Positions 1-7,912 of a DNA stretch of 64,000 nucleotides are shown here, in pieces. Numbering within the stretch: position 1 is the first letter of the stretch; the number at the start of each line of letters is the position of its first letter. A program made the position numbers and the translations under genes. Source of the stretch: Acidobacteria bacterium 28-1 (GTDB taxonomy: Bacteria; Acidobacteriota; Blastocatellia; Pyrinomonadales; Pyrinomonadaceae); contig MWYZ01000088.1 of assembly GCA_002050365.1 (NCBI GenBank), forward strand, positions 1 to 64,000. Direction: 5' to 3'. The notes below the pieces were generated by a model. It had not been told where the DNA came from, made no database searches, and worked only from the letters and a program-made list of their open reading frames with translations.

Positions 1-460
1 TTTCCACAATCCTAACTTGATTCTTTTCCAGATACAGTCTTTTTTTTGACCACGTTCTTGAGCGTGTAGTGGCTGATTTCTTTCCCTGTTTCCCGCTTGA
101 TTTCGCCCAATTGACGGTGCGGAAACTTCGGATTCTTGATGGCTATTTCAAAAGCTTTTTCTGCTTCTTCCAAAGTTAAAATCGGTGGGCGACCCGGTTT
201 TTCCTCATCTTCTAACCCGTTAAAGCCAAATTCATTCCAATTATCAATCCACAAACTGACCGTATCGCGGTCAACTCGACAAATCTTAGCAATTTCGGCT
301 ATCGGAAACTTTGAACAAGAAAGCAAAATTGCGTGTGAACGATTGCGAATCCGAAAATTATCGCTCGTTTGATGATTCCCAAGAAGTTTGGTATGTTCTT
401 CATCAGACAAAGCTTTGACAAATTTGGTTGGTATTTTCATTCCACCATTATACCTCATTA
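1..460 (-). mobile_element. IS630-type insertion sequence, partial (cut by window edge)
   Basis: The first 460 bases hold the 5' part of an IS630-type transposase gene reading off the left edge of the window. The second half of the transposase, with the DDE catalytic domain, and the far terminal repeat lie outside. I could not define the near terminal inverted repeat or TA target duplication, because the other end is not visible. Confidence 0.65.
12..458 (-). CDS. IS630-type transposase N-terminal part (orfA), probable -1 frameshift
   Basis: This is a 148-residue helix-turn-helix protein matching the DNA-binding half of IS630/Tc1-type transposases. An N-terminal HTH (about residues 45-75, IAEIAKICRVDRDTVSLWIDNW) is followed by a basic GRPP linker and a second HTH near the end. 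The zero frame stops at 12-14. Just before, at 38-48 on the complement, a run of eight A followed by G contains the classic slippery heptamer A AAA AAG. Reading on in the -1 frame gives DCIWKRIKLGLWK, which looks like the usual IS630 continuation. orfA is therefore probably fused to orfB by programmed -1 frameshifting. An alternative start is the ATG at 438-440. Confidence 0.7.
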   Translation of the reverse strand: MRYNGGMKIPTKFVKALSDEEHTKLLGNHQTSDNFRIRNRSHAILLSCSKFPIAEIAKICRVDRDTVSLWIDNWNEFGFNGLEDEEKPGRPPILTLEEAEKAFEIAIKNPKFPHRQLGEIKRETGKEISHYTLKNVVKKKTVSGKESS

Positions 461-516
461 CTTTGTCTTACCTGCTTAAAAGATAAAAGAAACGTGAAAT
501 CAATTCATTTTAAATT

Positions 517-730
517 TTGTTGCCGTATATTCTTGCCTTAATTGATTTGGCAATTTTGACGGCGGGAATGTTCGCGGTCGGAAATCACATCAATCCGATT
601 ACCGTCGCTCTGATATTTTTGCTTTTTGTTTTGTTTCTCGCCACTGTTTTCGAAAGCAAACCTGCACTTTTCGCTTCCGTGATAGCGATGCTGTGTTTTA
701 ATTTTTTCTTTTTGCCGCCAATCCTATTTT
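517..730 (+). pseudogene. DUF4118 (KdpD-type sensor) membrane fragment
   Basis: About 70 residues, starting from a TTG, read as two or three hydrophobic helices. They include ALFASVIAMLCFNFFFLPP, which fits the DUF4118 transmembrane sensor domain of KdpD-like histidine kinases (family consensus ends in a DYFFLPP-like motif). There is no upstream start region and no kinase domain. After residue 71 the frame runs into the antisense of the agmatinase 3' end, so this is a remnant rather than a gene. The neighbouring IS630-type element may have caused the truncation. The domain assignment rests on motif resemblance only. Confidence 0.5.
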
Positions 731-1629
731 CCGCGAACTTTCGGCGTGTCGTTTTTGAAGATGTATCCGAGCGATTTATAAACGAGTTTGGCACAGAGAA
801 AAGCAGGCGCGTCTGAATTTTCAGTTTTAGAAAACTCAACTAAATCCATTCCGATGACGCGCCGTTTTTCGGCTAATTTTCTCAGCAAAGTCAAAACTTC
901 ATACCAGCCGAGTCCGCCGGGTTCAGGCGTTCCGGTCGACGGCACAAGCGACGGGTCGAGTCCGTCAATATCAATCGTCAAATAAACATTTTCGGTCAAA
1001 AAATCAATCGCATCGTCAATCCAATCCGTGCGCCCGACAATATCCTTCGCCCAAAAAATTTTTGTCGGCAATTCGTTCAAACTTCTAGCTTCGTCCGCCG
1101 AAATGGAACGAATGCCGACTTGCACGGCTGGAATTTTCAAGTCCTTGACGATGCGCGCCATAATCGAAGCGTGCGAATGTGGTGTGCCGTCGTACTCGTT
1201 CCGAAGGTCGGCGTGCGCGTCTATTTGCAAAATCGAAATGTTATGAAATCGTTCAGCGTGAGCGCGAATGACGGGAGCGGAAACGGAATGTTCGCCGCCA
1301 AGCATACAGAGAAATTTCTCAGCTTTCAAAAGATTTTTTGTTTCTTCATAAAGCGCGTTCATCATCGCTTCAGGCGTGGTGCGCGGCTTAAATTCGTCCA
1401 AAGTATGAATGCCGATTTTATAAACTTCCGCGTCGGTTTCCTCATCGTAGAGTTCCATATTGCGCGAAGCGTCAACAATCGCCATCGCGCCCGCGCCCGT
1501 TCCCGTGCCGAAGGAAACCGTGCCTTCATACGAAACGGGAAAAACGATAACTTGCGAGTTCTCAAAACTCGAAAATTCCGTTTCATCAATGCCGCCGAAA
1601 TTCATTGGTAAGTGGGCTGATTCGCTCAT
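724..1629 (-). CDS. speB: Agmatinase-family ureohydrolase
   Basis: This is a ureohydrolase of the arginase/agmatinase fold, expected to hydrolyse agmatine to putrescine and urea in the cytoplasm with two Mn ions. Metal-binding motifs are visible: GGEHS, then DAHADLR (DxHxD), and near the C-terminus DIDGLDPS (DxDxxDP). I chose the ATG at 1629 (MSESAHLP). The longer reading frame only adds translated tandem repeat. It is the last gene of a minus-strand cluster with speA and a deoxyhypusine-synthase-like gene, so agmatine from SpeA is the likely substrate. Length (301 aa) is normal for the family. Other ureohydrolase substrates cannot be excluded from sequence alone. Confidence 0.88.
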   Translation of the reverse strand: MSESAHLPMNFGGIDETEFSSFENSQVIVFPVSYEGTVSFGTGTGAGAMAIVDASRNMELYDEETDAEVYKIGIHTLDEFKPRTTPEAMMNALYEETKNLLKAEKFLCMLGGEHSVSAPVIRAHAERFHNISILQIDAHADLRNEYDGTPHSHASIMARIVKDLKIPAVQVGIRSISADEARSLNELPTKIFWAKDIVGRTDWIDDAIDFLTENVYLTIDIDGLDPSLVPSTGTPEPGGLGWYEVLTLLRKLAEKRRVIGMDLVEFSKTENSDAPAFLCAKLVYKSLGYIFKNDTPKVRGK

Positions 1630-1634
1630 CTGAC

Positions 1635-1712
1635 GAGTGACGAGTGACGAGTGATGAGTGATGAATGAGATGAGTTTTAGATTTACCACTCATCACTCGT
1701 CACTCGTCACTC
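1635..1712. repeat. Heptameric tandem repeat, 26-bp perfect inverted pair
   Basis: Units of TGACGAG/TGATGAG repeat with period seven from about 1631 to 1674. The exact reverse complement of 26 bases (1635-1660) returns at 1687-1712. The pair fills the gap between the DHS-like gene stop and the speB start, and can form a long hairpin in the mRNA. Confidence 0.9.
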
Positions 1713-2774
1713 TTAAGGGACATCAATTCCTAAATCTTTTCCTGAAAAGGTAAATGTCGGACGCTTGCGTCCTTTCATAAATTTGGCGGCGGTTTGCGAT
1801 AAAGCCGTTACAATCATCGGCAAGCCGATTGACGGGTCGCTTGGCACGTAAGCAGTTGTCGCAGATTTCAGAAGTTTTCCAAAAGTTTGCGTATGGATTC
1901 CGCCGAATGACGGCGTTCTGATGTCGAGCGGTACGGAATCGGTGGTAATCGAAACGGCATATTTATGTCCGCGCGGCGTGGTGCGCGTGATATACGAGGA
2001 AAGTTCCGCCATATTCACCATGTTTTGACTGCACACGCTGCCCAATGTGATGATGCCGGAATTGCGCGTCTTTTGTGAAATCATCATCATTTCCATCGTG
2101 TCCTGCGTAATATCGAAATTAAATTGATTTTTCTTTTCAAACCGGCTGCGGGCAATACCGACTGAAAGCGGACTTGCTAATATATCGGGACAATAGACGG
2201 GAATGCGGGATTTATAAGCTGCCGTCAAAATGCCGTCTTCGTGGGCGATTTCCGCCAGTTCGCGCCCCAAAAGATGGAGAAATTCACGCACCGAATAAGA
2301 GCGCGAAAGTTCGAGTTGATTGATAACGCTGCCGACCCATTCGTCAGCTTCGTGATATTCATCAATATTGGCAAGCAAATCGCCGATACGCGCGACATCG
2401 GACGCTTCGAGTTCGTCATCAGACATTGAAGGATGCGCTTGATAATGATTGCGTCCAAGGATTTCGTGTATGTCGTGAAACAAAACCGTGCCGCCCATCA
2501 CAATCACATCAACAAAGCGGTTTTTGATAACATACGCCAGCAGCCGACGCATTCCCGACGGAATCAGATTTCCCGAACCGCACAGATAAATTGTCGAATT
2601 GTCGTCCAACATATCGAGCCAGATGCGATGCGCTTCCGCCAGTTGTTTCGCGCCGAAGCCCGCGCCTTCCATTTTCTCCAAAAGCCCCGCCACCGAACGG
2701 TCTCGGTCAACCGGAATCGGTCGAGTCGGGACGGTTAAAAATTTTGAAGCCTTTGATTTCTTTTGAGCCACCAT
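1713..2774 (-). CDS. Deoxyhypusine synthase-like protein (probable polyamine enzyme)
   Basis: This 353-aa protein belongs to the deoxyhypusine synthase family. It shows the NAD-binding fold (STIYLCGSGNLIPSG, VDVIVMGGTVLFHDIHE) and a C-terminal segment TFGKLLKSA that aligns with the WGK lysine region of eukaryotic DHS, the residue that carries the butylimine intermediate. Bacteria lack eIF5A, and bacterial relatives are thought to transfer the aminobutyl group to putrescine (homospermidine synthase-like activity) or related amines. Lying between speA and speB, it would consume the putrescine they make. That product assignment is inferred from context. The stop immediately precedes a 26-bp inverted repeat. 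Confidence 0.85.
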   Translation of the reverse strand: MVAQKKSKASKFLTVPTRPIPVDRDRSVAGLLEKMEGAGFGAKQLAEAHRIWLDMLDDNSTIYLCGSGNLIPSGMRRLLAYVIKNRFVDVIVMGGTVLFHDIHEILGRNHYQAHPSMSDDELEASDVARIGDLLANIDEYHEADEWVGSVINQLELSRSYSVREFLHLLGRELAEIAHEDGILTAAYKSRIPVYCPDILASPLSVGIARSRFEKKNQFNFDITQDTMEMMMISQKTRNSGIITLGSVCSQNMVNMAELSSYITRTTPRGHKYAVSITTDSVPLDIRTPSFGGIHTQTFGKLLKSATTAYVPSDPSIGLPMIVTALSQTAAKFMKGRKRPTFTFSGKDLGIDVP

Positions 2775-2806
2775 AAGTTTTCCTTTTATAAATTTATTTT
2801 AATTGG

Positions 2807-2870
2807 GAATTACGAATTTCAAATTACGGATTGGTTTTATTCGTAATTCGTAACTTGAAATTCGTAATTC
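2807..2870. repeat. ATTCGTA-type heptameric inverted repeat
   Basis: GAATTACGAATTTCAA at 2807-2822 returns inverted at 2855-2870, and the arms extend further with a few mismatches. The arms are built from ATTCGTA units of seven bases. The repeat lies between speA and the DHS-like gene and touches the speA stop codon. Confidence 0.85.
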
Positions 2871-4813
2871 TATTTCTCGTTGCCGTTCGGCGATAGATAT
2901 GTATAACCGTCAGCCTGTACTTCGTAATATTCGATTAACTTATTACCTTCTTTCGATGAAACTTCGCCGCTTTTAACTCTCTGCATTACAATCCGCCGAA
3001 ATTGGTCTTTTAATTGTGCAGAGTCGAAGCGGACGGCTGAAAGTGCATCGCCGAGCGTTGCGCCCTGAATAACTTTCTTGATTATGTAACCGTCTTCGCC
3101 GATGTGAATGTGCGCTTCGTGCGGTACGCCGAAAAGATTGTGATTGTTGCCCATCACTTCCTGATACGCGCCGACGAGCATCATCGCCAAATAATACGGC
3201 TCATCTTTTATTAATTTATGTAATTCCAAGACAGGTTTGACATCGTGCAAATCAACGAATTTATCAACAATTCCATCCGAATCGCAAGTAATATCGCACA
3301 GTGTAGCATATTCCGTCGGCTTTTTGTTGAGCCGATGAATTGGAACGATTGGAAAAAGTTGTTCCAACGCCCAATTGTCCGGCATCGAGCGAAAGACCGA
3401 AAAGTTCGCCAAATATTTCGCACATAACAGTTGCCGAAGGTCGTTAAATTCTTCCGCGACATATTTTTTTTGCTGTGCAAATTCGTCGGCGCGTTCGCAA
3501 ATGTCCCAGAAAAGAACCTCGCCTTTGCCTCGCGCTTCAAGGGAAATCAAACCGAGATTGAACATCGTGAATAATTCTTCGCGGTTCTCCAATGCATCGT
3601 GGTAGTATTCGCGGTAATTTTTGCCCGTGATGTTGCTCCGTAAATCGTGAAGCTCGCGGACAACCGGCGGGTCATCCGCCGTAATGGTCAGCGGCGTTAG
3701 ATCTTCAACGACAGTTTCAATTTCGTCTTGAATATTCGTAACTAAAATTGCGTGATACGCCGACAGGTAACGCCCCGATTCTTGAATAATCGTTGGGTGC
3801 GGAACATCTTCGTCATCGCAGACGGTTTTGATAACGTAAATCACATCGTTGGCAAATTCCTGCGCGTTGTAGTTTGCCGACGATTCAAATGAAGTACGCG
3901 AGCCGTCGTAGTCAACCGCCATTCCGCCGCCGACATCGAGAAAATCAACCGGGATATTCAATTGTCGGATTTTCGCATACGTCCGCGCCGCTTCTCTCAT
4001 CGCGCTTTTAATTCGCTTGATGTCGGTCAATTGCGAACCGATGTGAAAGTGAAGCAGTTTGAGCATTTCAGTTCGCCCGGCTTCGTTCAAGCGGCGAATG
4101 ACTTCTAAAATCTCCGTCGTCGTCAAGCCGAATTTCGCCGCTTCACCGCCGGATTTCTCCCATTTTCCAGAACCTTTTGAATAAAGTTTGACGCGCACGC
4201 CAATCATCGGTAGTTTTGTTTCTGGATTTTCAAAAGTCATCTCATCGGCAATTTTTATTGTGTGTTCAAGCTCGCTTAATTTTTCAATAACAATGACGAC
4301 ATTTTTGCCGGCTTGTGCGCCGGCAAACGCCAGCCGTATAAATTCGCGGTCTTTGAATCCATTTAATACCAGAAGGCTTTCGTCAGATTGTTCCATCGCC
4401 AAAGCCGCATAAAGCTCGGCTTTCGAGCCGGCTTCTAAACCGAAATTATAACGCCTGCCTTCTCTCAGATATTCTTCGATGACCGCGCGGTTTTGATTGA
4501 CTTTCATTGGATAGACGCACATATGTCCGCCGCCGTAATCAAATTCTTTAATGGAATTTTTGAAGGATTTCTGAAGTTTTCGGATTTGTCCCGCAAGGAG
4601 CTGCGGAAAGCGCAGCAGAACGGGCGTATTTACGCCGCGCGTTTTTAAATCGTCAATAATTTCTTTAACATCAGCCGAAAGCGTGTCGTTTTCTGCGGCA
4701 CGGACAATCAAATTTCCTTTGCGATTAACACCGAAATAACCCGCGCCCCAATTTTCAATACCGTATGTTTCAATCGTCTGCTCGATAACTGCGCTCAAAT
4801 GCCTGTTCTCCAA
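2870..4813 (-). CDS. speA: Biosynthetic arginine decarboxylase
   Basis: Catalyses PLP-dependent decarboxylation of arginine to agmatine, the first step of the agmatine route to putrescine. At 647 residues it has the normal SpeA length. The PLP lysine is K104 in VYPMKVNQN (consensus YPIKVNQ). The barrel glycine-rich loops (FLDVGGGMAVDYDG, IIQESGRYLSAYHA) and the C-terminal beta domain are present. It is the first gene of the minus-strand set speA, DHS-like, speB. About 95 bp with a heptameric inverted repeat separate it from the next gene. The upstream 480 bp are non-coding, so the promoter should lie there. Confidence 0.95.
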   Translation of the reverse strand: MENRHLSAVIEQTIETYGIENWGAGYFGVNRKGNLIVRAAENDTLSADVKEIIDDLKTRGVNTPVLLRFPQLLAGQIRKLQKSFKNSIKEFDYGGGHMCVYPMKVNQNRAVIEEYLREGRRYNFGLEAGSKAELYAALAMEQSDESLLVLNGFKDREFIRLAFAGAQAGKNVVIVIEKLSELEHTIKIADEMTFENPETKLPMIGVRVKLYSKGSGKWEKSGGEAAKFGLTTTEILEVIRRLNEAGRTEMLKLLHFHIGSQLTDIKRIKSAMREAARTYAKIRQLNIPVDFLDVGGGMAVDYDGSRTSFESSANYNAQEFANDVIYVIKTVCDDEDVPHPTIIQESGRYLSAYHAILVTNIQDEIETVVEDLTPLTITADDPPVVRELHDLRSNITGKNYREYYHDALENREELFTMFNLGLISLEARGKGEVLFWDICERADEFAQQKKYVAEEFNDLRQLLCAKYLANFSVFRSMPDNWALEQLFPIVPIHRLNKKPTEYATLCDITCDSDGIVDKFVDLHDVKPVLELHKLIKDEPYYLAMMLVGAYQEVMGNNHNLFGVPHEAHIHIGEDGYIIKKVIQGATLGDALSAVRFDSAQLKDQFRRIVMQRVKSGEVSSKEGNKLIEYYEVQADGYTYLSPNGNEK

Positions 4814-5292
4814 AAATTTAAGTAGTCTGAACAGTATAACTCAAAAATCGCGTAAAAATTTAAAAGTTAAAATAAAATTAACAAAAAATGAAATTAATTT
4901 TTCAAAACATCTGGCTTACAATCGCAAAAATTCAAAACAGTTAATTGCCAATGATTTATCTATTGGCGACGAAACTCATAAAACAAAGCAAAGAAATAAA
5001 AACTTATCCGCGGGTTAAAGACAAAAAGTCGAAAACAACCGCCGCGAGATGGTTTTCAGCCGCGATGATTAATCGCGCACGTTCAGGAACTTTACGCCGA
5101 ATGGTCGAGCATTCCGCTTTATTCGACTGAGGCGGATGGCGCAGAAATTTCACAAACCGCCAATTATTTGAGGATTTTATCAAGGCAGCCGCCCAAACCG
5201 ATAGCTTTGACGAATTAATAAACAAAAATTGTGAATGATTATTATAAATTTTTATCTTTCGCTCGAACCTAAATTGTGATTAAATTTTCTTT
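4814..5292. other. Intergenic region with a degenerate coding remnant
   Basis: This stretch between divergent speA and nfi is AT-rich near both genes and should hold both promoters. From about 5080 to 5240 on the plus strand two short frames look like decayed protein: HVQELYAEWSSIPLYSTE, then, after a one-base shift, FEDFIKAAAQTDSFDELIN ending in TGA at about 5238. I cannot name a family, and no intact start is visible. Confidence 0.35.
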
Positions 5293-5967
5293 ATGAAAAT
5301 CGCGCCGCTTCACGATTGGAATCTCACGCCGCCACAGGCGATTCAGCTTCAAAAACAATTAGCTCACGAAGTCGTCGCCGAAGACCGTTTCGACGCGCCC
5401 GTTAAAACCGTTGCCGGCATTGATTTAGGCTACGATGCGAAAAATGATACGAGCCGCGCCGTGGTGGTCGTCTTAAGTTTTCCCGAACTCGAACTCATCG
5501 AAACGAGCGAAGCGATTTTGCCGATTCAATTTCCATACGTTCCCGGACTGCTTTCTTTCCGCGAAACTCCGGTCGCCATCAAAGCACTGGAAAAATTAAC
5601 CGTCGCGCCCGATTTAATTCTCTGGGACGGACAAGGTTTAGCGCACCCGCGCCGATTCGGCATCGCCTGCCACATCGGTTTAATCGTTGATGTGCCGACC
5701 GTCGGCGTAGCAAAATCTTTATTAGTCGGAAAGTTTGAAAATCTCGATGAGGCTCGCGGAAGCACCGCGCCCCTCGTTCATCGAAGCGAACAAGTCGGCG
5801 TTGCATTGCGAACCAAAGACAAGGTTCAGCCGATTTTCGTTTCAATCGGTCATCGAATTAGCTTAGAAACAGCAACTGATTTTGTTTTGCAGTGTGCGCC
5901 GAAATATCGTCTGCCGGAAACGACGCGGCTTGCCGATAAATTGGCTTCGTATCGAAAAAAATTATGA
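5293..5967 (+). CDS. nfi: Endonuclease V (deoxyinosine 3' endonuclease)
   Basis: Cleaves DNA near deoxyinosine and other deaminated bases, starting alternative excision repair. The 224-aa protein has the family's metal-binding set: D44 in GIDLGY, E91 in PYVPGLLSFRE, and D112 with H118 in WDGQGLAHPRRFG. The loop around PYVPGLL is the mismatch-recognition wedge in known structures. The stop overlaps the start of the next gene (ATGA), so both are probably translated together. Length is typical. Confidence 0.95.
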   Translation: MKIAPLHDWNLTPPQAIQLQKQLAHEVVAEDRFDAPVKTVAGIDLGYDAKNDTSRAVVVVLSFPELELIETSEAILPIQFPYVPGLLSFRETPVAIKALEKLTVAPDLILWDGQGLAHPRRFGIACHIGLIVDVPTVGVAKSLLVGKFENLDEARGSTAPLVHRSEQVGVALRTKDKVQPIFVSIGHRISLETATDFVLQCAPKYRLPETTRLADKLASYRKKL

Positions 5968-6437
5968 CACCGGAAAATCTTCAAAAGATGCTGCTTCGTC
6001 GGGAAAAGGCGCAGGAGTTGAGCGACAAATTGCTGGCAAATATCAAGAAAAACAAAACGGAAATCGAAAAACTGTGCGATGTTTTCCGGCGGCTTGAAGA
6101 AGATTATGTTTATCGCTTTTATCACCAGAGTTTTAAAATTTTCGGCGCGACGGCTCAAATCAAACAAGCCAAAGAATTGTTTGAACGGCTCGCGCCCGAT
6201 TCATTTCCGCTCAATGAATGGTTTTGCTCGATTGCAGATACGGTAATCGGCAAGGAGTTTGACCTTGCAAAAACAAATCAAATCTGGCTCAAAGAAAGGC
6301 GCCCGATTCTCGAAGCCTTCTGGCACTCGAAGTATTTTCTCAAACAGATGCTTATTGCGGCTGATGAATTGGAAACAAGTCCGCAAATTTTGCCAAGCGG
6401 CTGGGCGGCGGTTTTTTATCTTTACAATTTAAGATAA
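5964..6437 (+). CDS. Hypothetical protein coupled to nfi
   Basis: This 157-aa protein has no family I recognise. The first 50 residues are a basic amphipathic helix (heptad-like, EKAQELSDKLLANIKKNKTE). The rest is predicted soluble, mostly helical and rich in aromatics (HQSFKIFGATAQIKQAKELF, WAAVFYLYNL). No signal peptide or membrane helix is visible. Its ATG overlaps the nfi stop, so it is co-transcribed and probably translationally coupled with the repair gene. It converges with hsdS twelve bases downstream. Confidence 0.75.
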   Translation: MTPENLQKMLLRREKAQELSDKLLANIKKNKTEIEKLCDVFRRLEEDYVYRFYHQSFKIFGATAQIKQAKELFERLAPDSFPLNEWFCSIADTVIGKEFDLAKTNQIWLKERRPILEAFWHSKYFLKQMLIAADELETSPQILPSGWAAVFYLYNLR

Positions 6438-6449
6438 AAAACCTGAAAT

Positions 6450-7880
6450 TCACAATTGTTTTCTTTGTTGTTCGTCAATCCACGCCAAAGCCGTCTGCTC
6501 GTCCTGTTCAATCGCCAACTCAATGCCGCGCTTTGCCGTTTCGAGCAGATGTTTTGATCCGTCTTGAGTTTGGAAAGACTTATAAACTTTTCGCACAATT
6601 TCATCTTGAATTTCTTTAGGCGGCAAGGCAATTCTGAATGCTTCCATAACCGGAATTGTTAGATTTGTTTGAATACCGCCCGTGTTTGCCTGTTCGACTT
6701 GAATTTGTCCGACTCGCGCATTCATATAAAGAGCTAAGAATTGCGGATTCAAGCCCGCTTTCGGTCTGACGCGAATAAAATAACTGCCGAAAATTGCGCC
6801 TGCGAGTTCTGAAGGAACAGCGATTGAAAGTCCGAGTGTTCCGCTGCGCGAAATTACAATGTCGTTTGTTTCGACGCTTGCTTGACGTTCAGCTTTTGCG
6901 GCTTCTTTTGAAATGTATTTGAGCGTTTACGGGTCAAAGCGATATTGTCGCATGTCCGCGATTCTTAAAAACGGCACGCCACTTTCCAGATATTCGAGTT
7001 TTTCCGATGAGCCGTAGCGCAAAGGTTCGGAAAGATTACCGAGCGTTTCTAATTTCCAACCCGCTCGCGTTTCAACCTTTTTGAGTTGATTTAGAAGTTC
7101 GTCATATTTCGGCTGATAAAACTCCGCGTCGAGTCTGCCCGAAGCGGCGAAACTTTCTTTGAACGATTTAACGGCGACGTTTTCGTTTGACGGCGCGAAG
7201 TCGCGCAAGCCAAGTTCGCCCAAAAGCAAACTTTCGGCTTCGGCGTATAACGCTTTGCTTTGTTCGAGTTTTTCGTGCGCGGCTTTAATTACTTCTTCTA
7301 TTTTGTTTTGAAAATTATTTGAAAGGATTGGAACATCAATTTGGTTCATATCCTCAAGCAAAAAACCTGTCTGAACTGCGCCGCGAACAAACTTTTTAAT
7401 TTGATTTTATCCAAAATTTGAATAAAGAAATGTTGCAAGATATTCGGAGTTAATTGTTTTAGGTCGTAGAATTGCTAACTTGCAACTGCAAGTTGCATCG
7501 GATATTGTTGTTACGAGTGAAACGCTTCCGACAGTTCCAACAATGGATAACAAAACATCTCTTTGCTTTAGGTGCGAGCGTTTCATATAACCTTTATTGT
7601 AACTTTCTTCATCAATACAAATCGGCGATGATTGCTCAATAAAAAAGTTTCCTGTGGTATCCTGACCTCGATAATAAGGAATGCCTTCATCTTGGAAACT
7701 ATCGCTTATTCCAAAATGATTTCCGTCGGAAATGCTTGCAACATCTGCAATAGTTTCGCAAGTTTGTTTTTCTAGTAATGCTTTTATTGCCAAGTTTTCT
7801 TTTTTGTAAAACTCGGAATCTATTCTTTTCGTTCGCTCTAATTCGCTAAGTTTTATTTCGCTTATTTCCAGCCCGTTCAA
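6450..7880 (-). pseudogene. hsdS: Type I restriction specificity subunit, two in-frame stops
   Basis: One reading frame of about 476 codons spans 7880 to 6450 and has the layout of HsdS: two target-recognition domains with conserved helices between them. Typical pieces are VLLSIVGTVGSVSLV, FVRGAVQTG, NDIVISRSGTLGLSIAV and QTNLTIPV. Two TAA codons break it in frame, at 7407-7409 (...YSNFG*NQIKKFVRG) and 6927-6929 (RFDP*TLKYISKEAA). Each could arise from a single base change in a glutamine or glutamate codon. No indels were needed to restore the protein. The start is probably TTG at 7880. As read, no full specificity subunit can be made. Confidence 0.8.
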
Positions 7881-7912
7881 TAAAGTTTGATATTTCGTTT
7901 CATCAAACGGGC

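Noticed and set aside
4945-5225. ORFs of 60-73 codons on both strands between speA and nfi
   Set aside because: No coherent protein pattern and no ribosome binding site. Only a short degenerate remnant is described.
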